Positions 1 to 9,784 of a stretch of DNA of 64,000 bases are shown here, piece after piece. This DNA is from Escallonia rubra (Eukaryota > Streptophyta > Magnoliopsida > Escalloniales > Escalloniaceae). The first letter of the stretch is position 1. The number at the start of each line of letters is the position of its first letter. The position numbers and the translations under genes are program-made. The notes under the pieces were generated by a model. It did not search any database, had not been told where the DNA came from, and was given only the letters and a program-made list of their open reading frames with translations. Location of the stretch: assembly GCA_033065855.1 (NCBI GenBank), contig JAVXUO010002535.1, positions 124,001 to 188,000 on the forward strand, read 5' to 3'.

Positions 1-244
1 TTCCAGAAATTCCTTCAAAATGTCTTTTGTAGCTTGCTCTGCACATAAGAAAAAAAAAACAGGTAAGTACACTAAAAATAAAATCTAAACACAAAACGTG
101 GGTAGTGGGTAGACTATAAAACAATAAAAGGAAGGTTTAAACGTAGGATCAAATACCTGTGTTCAAAAGGGTACCATCTAAATCAAGAATAACAGCGGAA
201 ATATGGGTTGCTTGATTGTGGGATTTGGAGTAAGAGCCGTTCAT
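1..244 (-). CDS. 5' end of HAD-type FMN hydrolase/riboflavin kinase gene (partial)
   Basis: Two coding exons of a minus-strand gene that continues beyond the left edge. Exon 1 runs 244 to 157 (29 codons plus one base) and ends in a GT donor. Exon 2 starts at 38 after an AG acceptor and is open to position 1. The phases join exactly, giving ...ILDLDGTLLNT-EQATKDILKEFLE. The DLDGT sequence is HAD motif I, whose first Asp is the catalytic nucleophile in this superfamily. The flanking residues resemble the N-terminal FMN phosphatase half of the plant bifunctional riboflavin kinase/FMN hydrolase, which interconverts riboflavin and FMN. The start is the ATG at 244, which is followed at once by the N-terminal region expected for this family. 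Another HAD phosphatase of the same subfamily is possible, because only about 42 residues are visible. Confidence 0.6.
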
Positions 245-1290
245 GGCAGAGCTGAAGGAATGTGTGAGGAACTAAGAGAGCAAAACGCGGAAATGGGAAA
301 TGGAGACGAAGGCAATTTAAAGGTAGCTGTAAAAGGGGGATCTATTCCTGTCCTGCAACTGGCGTGGGTGCTTGGATAGCGTAAGGAACTTACAACATAG
401 GGGAAAGTGGGAATGCAAGAGGGAGATTTCCCACCTTTTTCTCTCTGCAAGAGGAGAGAGAGAATCAAAGAAGAATTGTCCTGGCATTGTCCCATATTCT
501 GCACCAAACAGAATTTTCTGAGTTATAATTTCACATCTGATATCATTTCCTTCAGAAGTTCATATGAGTTTCAAGTTACAACCTTCATAGAAGGAAGTTG
601 TGTGGGAGGGAAGGAGTGAATCTTCAAATTTCAATTGTTCCGGGCTATGATTACATTGTTTTAGAACCATTAAATTTCGGACCGAGATCGAAGTTCACAA
701 TCATAATAACATGTATTTATGAAAAATGTTACGTGACTACGATCTCAAATTATCGAAATTTTTTCTATGCTCAAGCGTTGATCTAAAGAATGATAACAAA
801 TGAATGAGTTGAAGGGAAAATCCAGCAAAACATGAAAGCTGTTTACATGCATTATGTTTAGAGGAGAATTTGGCTGATTGAATCTCCTGGGTAATTGGTA
901 AAAGCCTACGGTTGTCTTACATTTTGTTTTAGCAAATAAGACTCTGAATGGGTCATTTTCATGCGTTTAGGAGGAAACATCATCGGTATTGTCGTCAACG
1001 TCTTTTGGAGTTCTCAAGAAATTAGCCTTTGGATTTGTCTTCATTCCCAAACTTTTTGGTGGCATTCAATGTATATAAGAGACGAGCATTTATATTGATT
1101 TCTTCTTTTTTAAGTATAAGTATAAAAAAAAGGGGCTCATTTTCCATTTTGATACTATGATATGTATGTAAGATACTGATGCCTGTATTTTATCTTTTTT
1201 TTTTCCAAGTACGGTACGGAAAAGAAAGAGGTTCATTTCTCATTTCAAAACTATGATGAATTGCTTCGAGTAGACGAGAGATGAGAGGAC
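245..1290. other. Upstream region of the HAD gene; no gene seen
   Basis: About 1 kb before the ATG at 244. It must hold the 5' leader and promoter of the minus-strand HAD gene. Short open frames here have no recognisable domain. I could not place a TATA box with confidence. Confidence 0.4.
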
Positions 1291-1293
1291 TAA

Positions 1294-1714
1294 GACTCCG
1301 TTTGGTAATGTTTATTTTTTCAGTTTTTTCTCCAGTTTTGTAAATTGAAGAAAATAAATGCGTTTGGAAAACAATTTTTCGCTTATTTTTTTTTTCCCTT
1401 CTGTTTTGAAAACCAGTTTTTAAAACAATGTTGTTTTTTAAAACTCCAAAAAGGAGTTTTCGGTTTTCAGTTTTTGTTTTTATTTTGAGACCACCACCCT
1501 CCCACCGCCGGCTGCCACCAGTGACAGCCACTGCCACGCCCCACCACTGCCACCTCAAACCACCACCAAAGAAAAAACTCAAAATAAAACACTCAAAATA
1601 AAAACTGAATAATCAAACACTCACCTATTTTTGTAATATTTTTTTTTAACTGGTTTTGATTTTTGTTTTTTTGAAAACAGAAAATTAAAACTGAAAGTGT
1701 TACCAAACGCTACC
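1294..1714. mobile_element. PIF/Harbinger-type MITE (Tourist-like), copy 1
   Basis: A 421 bp element with imperfect terminal inverted repeats sharing CGTTTGGTAA near both tips, followed inward by T-rich sequence with a CAGTTTT core. TAA trinucleotides flank it at 1291-1293 and 1715-1717, the target duplication expected of PIF/Harbinger elements. The interior has a CCACC-rich stretch (about 1490-1570) that recurs, inverted, in the element at 59284-60930, so both are one family. The element has no coding capacity; the open frame across it is compositional. Confidence 0.65.
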
Positions 1715-1939
1715 TAAATGTTTGAAATTATAGTTTGTAGTCTAGATACCTTTTCAAGTAACTGTGTTATGGGACAACCAAAAAAAAAAATCACTTAACC
1801 AAAATGACTCGTATATTATGTCTAGAAGATCTTTTGATTAGAAGAGGTTTATGCTCTAAAAACAATTCATTATAGTCAGCCCAACAACACAGCATAATCG
1901 ACCAACTCTCCAATGCATCAAATCAAATTTTGCATTTAA

Positions 1940-2908
1940 TATATTATAAAGTGGGAAGTGGGGAATCAACTTGGTTGTGGTTAGACAATTGGCTCCTAGA
2001 GATACCAATAATTCAGCAATATGGGCAGAGGATCATATATGACTCAGGCCTGGGAATCAATGCCAAAGTCAGAGAAATCATACAAGGCAATGAATGGCAA
2101 TTGTTACCTAACAGATCAGAGGAACTCAGAAGCTTAAACTGAATCTTGGCTACAAGACCAGCCCCTGCTAATGGGAATCATGATGAGGTAACATGGCGAC
2201 TCAACTCCAATGGTGAGTTTACCATTAAATCAGCATGGGAGGGACTTAGATCAAAAGCCCCAAGGGCTCCCTGGAGCAAGTTGATTTGGTTCAAAGGGCA
2301 CATACCAAGATGTGCTATGATCCTATGGCTATTATGTAAAAGGGGTTTGAGAACTAAGACAAAGTTAAAGACATTGAATATCATCCCAGATGATCAGTGT
2401 GTATTGTGCAGAAGATATTCTGAAAATGAGGACCATCTTTTTATGCAATGCTCTTATGCACAGAATCTATGGAAAGAGGCTTTTGAGAAAATGAACATGA
2501 AGATACCACTAATATCATGGCAGCAGTTCAGTCAATACTCAATGTTACACTTCAGGGGGGAAAAGCCTTAAAGCAAGAATGTGTAAACTCATAATTGTTG
2601 TGGTAATATATGGGATTTGACAAGAGAGGAATGCAAGAATCTTTAGCCAGAAACAAGCTACAGAGAAGGGATGTATGCAAATGATAAATCAGTGGATATA
2701 TTATAGAACCCTCAGCTGGAAACAAAGCCATGCAACAGAGCAAAACAGGGAGATATGCCAAGCATGGGGTTTAGATATGCAAAGATTACTTTTAGTATAA
2801 TGTACATATTGTAAAATAGAGATCACAGAAATGTGTATAGCTGGAAAATGTTTTTGTATATGACTGAGCTTAAATGAATACAAAGGACCTTTGACCAAAA
2901 AAAAAAAA
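1940..2908 (+). mobile_element. 5'-truncated LINE (non-LTR retrotransposon) 3' end
   Basis: The translated region (about 1950-2570, interrupted by a stop at about 2140) resembles the C-terminal tail of plant L1-type LINE ORF2. It has the GxGESTWLWLDNW region, then a zf-RVT domain (FTIKSAWEGLR..., KGHIPRCAMILWLL, and CVLCRR...EDHLFMQCSYAQNLW with the Cys/His pattern). Endonuclease and reverse transcriptase are missing. An A-run at about 2897-2908 ends the element. An 11 bp direct repeat TTTGCATTTAA (1929-1939 and 2909-2919) brackets it, the signature of target-primed reverse transcription. The element is dead: it is truncated and has an internal stop. Confidence 0.8.
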
Positions 2909-2919
2909 TTTGCATTTAA

Positions 2920-3116
2920 CAATTTTTGTTTTGACCTGTTATAAGGTCCCACAATTAGAGCAAAATGACCATTTTATATAAAGCACTATAATATGTTAAT
3001 CCACCTCATTGTTTGTCGCTAAAAGATCAACTTTCATTAGTAGACATATTATTAGTTGTAAAAATGAGGTGGAAAATGGATGAGAATGGCATATTCTACT
3101 CAATTCATCCTTAAAC

Positions 3117-3176
<60 letters not shown>

Positions 3177-3411
3177 GTCACACTCATATTCACACACATC
3201 TCATCCTTTTTCTAAATCTTGCCTTTTTTCCGAACCCTATATCAACCCAATACAATTGGCTTAACCACGCCTATCAATAAAATAGTCACGATTACAATGT
3301 TCATGCCTTTAAGCATTCTTCAGTATTACCCTTGTAAGAATGTCAAATGAGATTCACGTGATTTATAGTTTTCAATATTTGTGTTCAACGTAAAAGCATG
3401 TGCGTAGGAAA
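2920..3411. other. Intergenic; one microsatellite, no gene seen
   Basis: A+T-rich spacer between the LINE and the diverged tandem repeats. Nothing in it is coding. The open frames overlapping 3080-3280 are created by the CT/CA microsatellite. Confidence 0.4.
3118..3176. repeat. Compound (CT)n-(CA)n microsatellite
   Basis: About 60 bp of CT dinucleotides with one interruption, passing directly into CA dinucleotides. Confidence 0.95.
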
Positions 3412-4120
3412 GATAAGCTCACAGGATGTAAGAAGCAAATCCGCCACTTATTTCTAGCCAAGTTGGATATAATGTAACAGTTGCCCTCAGCCTCGAATTA
3501 CAGCATATAGATGAGAATAAGTGGTTGGCCTAGCTCGGATACCATATTACCATCTTCGTATCCAACCCACAAGCATACTCAGAAGACGAATAAGCTCACA
3601 AGGTATAAGAAGCAGATCCACCATTTGTTCTTAGCAGATAGTGGACATAACATAAAACCCGCCCTTAGCCTCAATCCGAATTACGGCATGAGAATAAGAA
3701 TAAATAGTGGGCCTAATTCTACTACCATGTAAAAGTCGGTGTCTAACTCAAAAAGCGTATTCAAAGGAAGATGAGCACAAGAAGTGAATCAACCATGTGT
3801 TTATAGTAGATTTTGAATAAAAACTTAACACATGCACTCACGTGAAATGTGGGCTTAGGTAAAGATCGACCATCAAAGAACCTTGATCTGAAACATGGCA
3901 TAAGAATGGCAATAAAGCCTCGGCCAAAACATGAAAAGCCTGATTATGGCATAATGATGAGAATAGAAATAGACAGTGGACTTAACTATGATTATACCAT
4001 ATTATAATTTGGTGTCCAACTCAAAAGCGTCCTCAAAGTAAGAATAAGCCCAATCGGTACAAGAAGCAGATTCATAACTTATTTCTTATTAATCTGGAAT
4101 ATAATTAACAAGATTCAATG
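3412..4120 (+). repeat. Diverged tandem repeat, unit about 177 bp
   Basis: Recurring phrases mark at least four degenerate units: AAGCTCACAxGxTxTAAGAAGCA at about 3415 and 3592, shorter relatives at about 3773 and 4045, each followed by a CCATTTGTT/CCACTTATT phrase, then TACCAT and TCCAAC phrases. The first two units are spaced about 177 bp; the last spacing is longer, suggesting an insertion. No coding potential. Confidence 0.6.
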
Positions 4121-4627
4121 TTATAAGTTTTTTATTTTAATTGCTAGCTCTGATGATAAACTATTATGTAACTTCCCTTTTAGTGTACAATTTCATAAAT
4201 AAGCCGTACAACCACTTCAAGTTCACATTGTTGGTAAAAGTCAAAACTGCTTTGATTAATAATGCTAACATTGTTTTTGAAGACCAAATAAATACCGACA
4301 AGGCTAGGAACCAAGCAAGTTACAAATGCAAACTTGAGTGAATAGATAATTAGTCCTTTTATGAAATCAAAGATGTCGTAAAATACTCGTAGTAATGATA
4401 GGCTTATTCAGAAGCCCTCTTGTTGACCCATCTTACAAGCCCGAGTGTTTCAAGCCCAAAATGACATCGGGCCAAGCTTAAGCAATATAACGGTTGCCCG
4501 TTGAGGCTTAGCCCAAACTAAAAGAGGTCTATGTGAATAATTTTAAATGCTGCTAAATGTAAAGCTTTTGTCGCTACCGTACCTTGAACAACATATGAGG
4601 TATAGGTATTAAATACTTTTTACTGGG

Positions 4628-4708
4628 GATAAATGCACTTTGCCTCCCTATACTTTAGGTCGGAAGCAGTATGGGCCCCTCTTTTGTACTCTTCGAAAGT
4701 GGGAAAAC
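4628..4708 (+). repeat. Dispersed repeat, copy 1 (pair with 19610-19720)
   Basis: The stretch with AAATGCACTTTG, then GGAAGC, CCCCTCTTTT and CGAAAGTGGG in this order recurs at 19610-19720. It is probably the edge of an unnamed repeat family. Confidence 0.5.
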
Positions 4709-4726
4709 TTGAACGGGAGTTAGAGG

Positions 4727-4905
4727 TGTCAATGGGGCGGGCTTGGGCGGGCCAGGCTCGGGCCCAGGCCCAGCAGGCCAGAATGAAAACCCGGGCCAAT
4801 TGGGCTTCGGGCCGCGGGAACGAGGCTGGGCCCAAAGCTGGATATTGAGGCCCTGTCCAAGCCCAAGCCCTAGGCCCTAACTTTAGGGCCGAGCCCGGGC
4901 CTGAT
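4727..4905. mobile_element. GGCCC-rich hAT-like terminus (degenerate)
   Basis: It starts TAGAGGTGTCAATGGGGCGG and continues as dense GGGCC/GGCCC motifs. Similar starts (xGGxTGxCAATGGGGC) head the hAT-like element at 63171 and many plant hAT non-autonomous elements. I found no convincing partner terminus. Confidence 0.35.
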
Positions 4906-5034
4906 TTCTTTTTTTTTTTAATTCGTGTTTGTGTTGTGAAAATATTAACACACAAAATAAATTTTTTGATAGGCCCTCCTCATTTTATCCAGGCTTGAGA
5001 CCGACTGCTTATAAACAAACAGGCGAAGTTACCT

Positions 5035-5059
5035 ATTATATATATATATATATATATAT
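5035..5059. repeat. (TA)n tract at the left edge of the large MULE
   Basis: Pure TA dinucleotides directly abutting the GGGAGCTGATCC terminus. The right end of the element abuts a matching (AT)n tract at 13240-13277. Confidence 0.9.
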
Positions 5060-5060
5060 G

Positions 5061-5160
5061 GGAGCTGATCCATTGAGAGCGCTAGCAAAATAAGATAAGT
5101 TGCTAGCACGATCTAGTTGTCCACGCGCGATCTGTGGACAGTCCAGATCTTTTTTTTGCG
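5061..5160 (+). repeat. Left terminal inverted repeat of the large MULE
   Basis: Begins GGAGCTGATCC and holds GTCCACGCGCGATCTGTGGA and CCAGATCT before a T-run. It pairs with 13139-13239. The outer 10 bp and an inner ~45 bp block match well; the middle is diverged. Confidence 0.65.
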
Positions 5161-5164
5161 TTTT

Positions 5165-5264
5165 CCGCTACATAATGTAGCGGACAATTTTTTGACAAAA
5201 TTGCCCTCCGCTTGATAGGCACAGCATGGTATGGTACAAGGCATCTGCTACATAATGTAGCGGA
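5165..5264. repeat. Two copies of the palindromic CCGCTAC/GTAGCGG motif
   Basis: CCGCTACATAATGTAGCGGA at 5165-5184 is an interrupted palindrome. A near copy (first base pair altered) lies at about 5244-5264. The same 20-mer with one change occurs in the related MITE at 61226-61245. Related motifs with an ACTCTTTGT spacer fill the other end of the element. Confidence 0.85.
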
Positions 5265-5818
5265 TGTATGGGCAGTATTCTTTCCCCAGATTTCTTTGGA
5301 AATGAGTCGGTCTCTATCATTTTCATTGAAGCCGGAGCCCAACTTAGCTCGAAGTTGCTTTCAGCTTGTTCCTAGATTTGGTTTCTCAACACCATAAGTG
5401 CTCAAGCATTCATGACTCCATCTTCTTCTTCCGGATCCGAAGGCGGAAAGGTTCTGATATACATGAAGTAGATAATAGCGAAGTGCCACAATACAGCACC
5501 AGATCTGATTTGAATGGATTTGAGTCCCCGATTGAGGCTCTCTCTCTCTCTTCTCTCTAGCCGCCGCCGCCACCAGACCAAGCACCACCGCCCACCAGAT
5601 CTAATGAAAAACAATCACATAATTCAATGAAATTGCTTCTTCTTCTTCTAATTCTATTTTTTCTGCCTTTTTCATTGTTCTTGTCCCTGTAATGGGTTTG
5701 ACTGCAAAATTGGTGGCGACGGTTTGGACGATGGTGGTTGGGTGCGGCGGTAGTTTAGCTGGTGGCGATTGGATCGTGGCGGCGGGTTGATGGCAGTTTA
5801 ATGGTTTGGGTCTATCTC

Positions 5819-5931
5819 GTTCAATTCATGAAACCACCATCGGCAAACTTAGAAAGCTTCAGTCTTTGGATCTATGCAGCAACAGAATAAGCGGTTTTCC
5901 TTCTGATTTCTGGAGCTTCAATCCTATACGA
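5819..5931 (+). pseudogene. Captured LRR receptor-like kinase fragment
   Basis: One frame reads TTIGKLRKLQSLDLCSNRIS followed by GFPSDFWSFNP, a leucine-rich repeat unit like those of plant LRR receptor-like proteins in which the text IGKLxKLQSLDLSxN...LPSDFWSL occurs. It ends at a stop just before the PMD region begins. About 110 bp only, so it looks like a short host-gene piece picked up by the MULE. What was captured can be identified only to the LRR-RLK family. Confidence 0.55.
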
Positions 5932-7350
5932 TGACCACGTCGCGAGGGTCGTATTTGACGGTGTCGAAAGGGGTGTTTTGGAAACAATTCAAAACACAAG
6001 TCACCTCGAAGTGTGGGTGCTAAATGAGGAACAAATACAAATATTACACCGTCAAAATTTGTCTATGTTCACCGTCCTTCATCATTGGTCTCGGCACGAC
6101 GAGTGCCTTATATCCGCTCTAGTTGAGTGATGGAGGAGCGAGACGAACACATTTCACTTCTGGTTTAGTGAAATGACTATTACACTAGAGGACGTCGGAT
6201 TTATACTTGGACTCCCATGTCACGGCAGACCCATTACATTGAGTAAGACGTCTGGAACGATAGCTTTCATCGTTGCAGACGTCTTACTCAATGTAATGGG
6301 TCTGGCAGTATTTTTCGAGAATTTCGAAGGAAGCTCTTACAACAAACGGCATCAAACCTAAGTGGCTAAGAAAGCAGTATGGTGTGCTACCTAATGCATA
6401 CACTCCTCATGATTTGGTGACGTATACGAAGGCATTCTTGCGGTATATTATTGGAGCTATATTACTTCCGACGCATTCGAAAAAGACGGTGCATCCGAAG
6501 TATATGCTGTTCTTGGATGACCTCGGGGAGGTATACTCATATTCTTGGGGTTCAGCTGTACTTGCGCACATATATCGAGCACTGCATAAAGCTATGAGAA
6601 GGGTGCCAAGTCCATTGTCGCATGCCTGACTCTATTACAGGTTTGAGCATTTATATTCTTGTTTGACGTGTCAATATATTCATGATTAATTACTAATTCC
6701 ATATAATATTTGCATTCACAGGTTTGGTCTTACGAAAGACTAACCACAGGTCGTCCACGGTCGCGGGATGATTCTGATGAGACCTGGCCTAGAGCGTGGG
6801 CTTGGGGGCATACGTCAGGCCGGAAGAGACGGGTAGACCCTCACCACCATCTAAAGTTCTATCGGGGGGAGCTAGAGATACTGGAAGCATCATAGGTGAC
6901 ATGGCAGCCATACACGAAGGTGATGCAACGGTTGGATGAGTTTTGTTGGCAACTTCCGGAGTCGTACATGCTGGCAGGTTTGGTTCGGGTGCCGTTCATT
7001 CACTTCGAAGTATGTGAGTTTCAGATGCCTGATCGAGCTATGAGGCAAGCTGGATGTCTACAAGGGATACCAAAACCCGCTGTAGACATGCAGCCATATA
7101 GGAAGGGCCGAGGGCTAAGCTTCGAGGTTCCTGATGCCTTGGATGTGTTGAGTGACGAGGTGCAATAGTGGATTACTTGGCAGGAAATGTATGATAGCCT
7201 TGTATCGCTGAAGAACCCCGGGCATCAGTATTGAGGAGTACTTGGCATGGTTTCTCAAGGTGACGCGCACGAGGGTGAATCGCCATTCCCAGGTGAAGAA
7301 GACAGCGTATGAGCCACGTGAGATAATCGACCAGTTCTGGGCGTTGAACA
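5932..7350 (+). pseudogene. Plant mobile domain (PMD) region, frameshifted
   Basis: Successive frames give typical PMD (MAIN-like) text: LEVWVLNEEQIQILHRQ, then WRSETNTFHF...EMTITLEDVGFILGLPCHGRPIT, then LPNAYTPHDLVTYTKAFLRY and HPKYMLFLDDLGEVYSYSWG, then VWSYERLTTGRPRSR and the C-terminal VTWQPYTKVMQRL. PMD proteins include MAIN and MAIL1, needed for genome stability and silencing in Arabidopsis, and many transposon-borne copies. The reading is broken: an in-frame TGA sits at 6127 between ALVE and WRSE, the frame changes after the hairpin at 6226-6304, and TGA/TAG codons separate later blocks. At least one break (about 6625-6720) may be an intron, because an acceptor-like CACAG precedes VWSYERL. 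The role in the transposon is unknown. Confidence 0.7.
6226..6304. repeat. Near-perfect 79-nt inverted repeat (hairpin)
   Basis: Two 36-nt arms (6226-6261 and 6269-6304) pair with a single G-G mismatch (6255 with 6275) around a 7-nt loop AGCTTTC. The first 29 bp of the stem, from the outside, are perfect. It lies immediately after the PMD text GLPCHGRPIT, and the right arm is not recognisable PMD sequence, so it probably arose by an inverted duplication of the left arm. Confidence 0.95.
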
Positions 7351-7449
7351 TTATAAGCCAGTTACTTCTGATTCATTTTTTATTTTTGCACCTTATCGAC
7401 CATGCCTGAAGTGATTAGCCATATTTTCCATGCATGTTTTTAGGTTGAC

Positions 7450-8606
7450 ATGGGCAGTGAGGTGTTTAGGCAGCTGGAGGGGTTTGACTGGTTTGTCGCG
7501 CATGTGCCTAACAGTGTCAAGCAGTCCATCGAGAGGTACCAGACTGAAGTGAACAACTTCAGTAATACGTACCGGGGTTACCAAGGGGAGCCGTCTGTTC
7601 TCTTGCCAGTTGACGCGTACGGCTCTCAGCCCCAGAGTCAGGTGACCCAAGCAACTCCCCAGGGGCGCCCAAGCATCCGGTCGGATAAAGGAGAAGTGAC
7701 GAAGCCACTGAGGCTGACTAAGCGGGACTGGATCGACGAGCACTACTTCGGGCCTGAGCCAAGAGCTTCAACAGACTTTCCTGTTGCCCGTTACCTAGGT
7801 CACGGGGACATGAGAACTTTGGCATCGGAAACAGATTGCTTGAATTTCGTCATGGACGCTTACACGGAGCTGCTCCGGGTTAGAAAGCTGCTCCATAACC
7901 CCTGCCCCACTTTGAAGCTCAACATGTATCCCTCTCATTTTATGCAAATACTGATAAACAGCATGAGGGATTTCACAGAATGGAGGAAGAGGCAAGGGAA
8001 GAGCAAGGGTGCGTGGATACCCTCAGGAAACGTGCTAGGCATGTTAAACTCGAACAATCAATATCACGCGTCTGAGGCGAACCTTATCATGATACCTTGT
8101 CTACATGCAACCACTTCTTCCTATTAGTTATGTATCCTACGATTAAAGCGATCCACATATATGATAGCCTGAGGGAGGACGGACCTGGTCAGACGCTGAC
8201 GCAGATGTACAAAACGTACATCAATGCAGCGGTTAGTCTAGAATTCGAAATTAATTTTACATTATATCATACTTGAAACGTGATTGACCTTTTTTATTGT
8301 TAGATGCAGACTACTATCATTCCGCTAGCGATTAGACATTATTTCGGAGAGACCATCACGAGCAATTCGACGATGGATCCTTGGACGGTCGAGATGATAA
8401 ATGACCGACCGAAGCAATACAACAGTCACGATTGCGGGATTTATGTGCTCAAGTACATGGACTACATAGCTCGTGCAGAGGTGCTCGAATCTACGTCGTG
8501 GTCTTGGAGGGATGCGTTGACGTTTAGATACAGGATAACGTGGAAGCTGAAAAAGGGTGAAGCTAGACGCCTTCCTTACTATTATCTTGACACAAGCTCT
8601 TACTAG
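7450..8606 (+). pseudogene. Ulp1-like cysteine peptidase (C48) domain of the MULE
   Basis: A long open frame (7450-8127, 225 codons) leads into a C48/Ulp1 core. The catalytic triad can be seen: His at 8112-8114 in CNHFFLLVM (family: HW; here HF), Asp at 8163-8165 in IHIYDSL, and Cys at 8433-8435 in NSHDCGIYVLKYMDYIA. Ulp1-type enzymes cleave SUMO or related conjugates. The His block is in a different frame from the 225-codon frame, so one shift separates them. About 74 bp between TYINAA (8231) and QTTIIPLA (about 8307) has GT...AG borders and is probably an intron. The frame ends SSY-stop at 8606. It lies downstream of the PMD region in the same orientation and may once have been one PMD-Ulp1 protein, as in other plant MULEs. 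Confidence 0.75.
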
Positions 8607-8614
8607 ACGTTTGT

Positions 8615-8770
8615 CCTATTATTACTATTGTTGGATTTTGGATATTGAGGTTTGAAATAAAATTAGCCTTATTACTACGATTGTTGGAGTTTGGATATTG
8701 AGGTTTGAAATAGAATTAGCATTATTATTACTATTGTTGGATATTGAGATTTGAAATAGAATTAGCCTTA
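8615..8770 (+). repeat. Tandem repeat, about 67 bp unit, after the Ulp1 stop
   Basis: Three imperfect units sharing TATTGTTGGA...GATATTGAGGTTTGAAATA and AATTAGCCTTATTA, starting just past the stop of the Ulp1 frame and ending where the large palindrome begins. Confidence 0.75.
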
Positions 8771-9725
8771 TTTGGTTTGTTGAACCTTAAAGTTATGAAA
8801 GGCCCCGATTAGTGTGCCTAAAGTGCAAGGAGCCAAAAAAAAAAAAAAAAAAACCAAATTTTACCGAAAGCTATGAATCGGGCTTTAAAGTGTGCCCGAG
8901 AAAGGGCGACACTGAAAAACCAAAAAAAAATCTTGTCTCAATTTTCGCCGAATTTCATAAGAAGTGGCTAATTATTGTGCCTAAAGTGGAGAAAGCCCGA
9001 AAAAAAAAAGCAAAAAAAATTGATCCCCAGGAGCTATGAATCCGGCTTAAAGTATGTCCGATAAGGGGCGACACTGAAAAATCAAAAAATATTTCTTGTC
9101 TCAATTTCAACTGAAAAGAGCTAAGTAGTAAGTGTGCCCAAAGTATAACCCAAAGTATGAGAGGATCGCAAAAAAAAATTTAATTAATTGCACCGAACCG
9201 CTACAAATAGTAGCAATTAGGGATAACTCTCAGTACTGCGAGGATGTTGAAAATGCTGAGAGCTATCCCTAACCGCTACTCTTTGTAGCGGTTAGGTGCA
9301 ATTTATTTTTTAAATTTATTATTATTATTATTATTTATGATCCTCTCATATTTTGGGTTTATACTTGGGGCACACTTACTACTTAGCTCTTTTCAGTTGA
9401 AATTGAGACAAGAAATTTTTTTTGGTTTTTCAGTGTCACCCCTTATCGGACACACTTTAAGCTGGATTCATAGCTCCCGGGGATCAAATTTTTTTTGTTG
9501 CTTTTTTTTTCGGGCTTCTTCCACCTTAGGCACAATAATTAGCCCCTTTCTATGAATTTCGGCGAAAATTGAGATAAGAATTGTTTTTAGTTTTTCAGTG
9601 TCGCCCTTTTTCGGGCACACTTTAAGGCCGGATTCATAGCTCCCGGTGAAATTTGGTATTTTTTTTTTGCTCCTTGCACTTTAGGCACACTAATTGGGGC
9701 CTTTCATAACATTAAGGTTCAACAA
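8771..9725. repeat. ~950 bp imperfect palindrome between the convergent MULE genes
   Basis: The left arm (about 8771-9230) reads TTGAACCTTAAxGTTATGAA, then GCACxxTAAAGTGxxxGAGC motifs, then TTGAGACAAG-type and GTGTGCCCAAAGTATAA motifs. The right arm (about 9250-9725) repeats these in reverse complement and reverse order. The centre is a shorter CCGCTAC/GTAGCGG-flanked inverted repeat (AGGGATAACTCTCAG with CTGAGAGCTATCCCT) around a ~22 nt loop. The 3' ends of the Ulp1 frame (+) and the transposase frame (-) point into it. Runs of A or T in each arm differ in length. Confidence 0.9.
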
Positions 9726-9784
9726 CCAAATCTCAAATTTCTACAGTAAAGATTAACAATTAAAGTTCAAATTAAACATTAACC

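Noticed and set aside
2996-3280. Leu/Ser/His-rich open frames on both strands
   Set aside because: Translation of the CT/CA microsatellite.
8812-9039. Lys-rich 75-codon frame in the palindrome
   Set aside because: Created by A-runs in the left arm; the right arm shows the same sequence inverted and non-coding.
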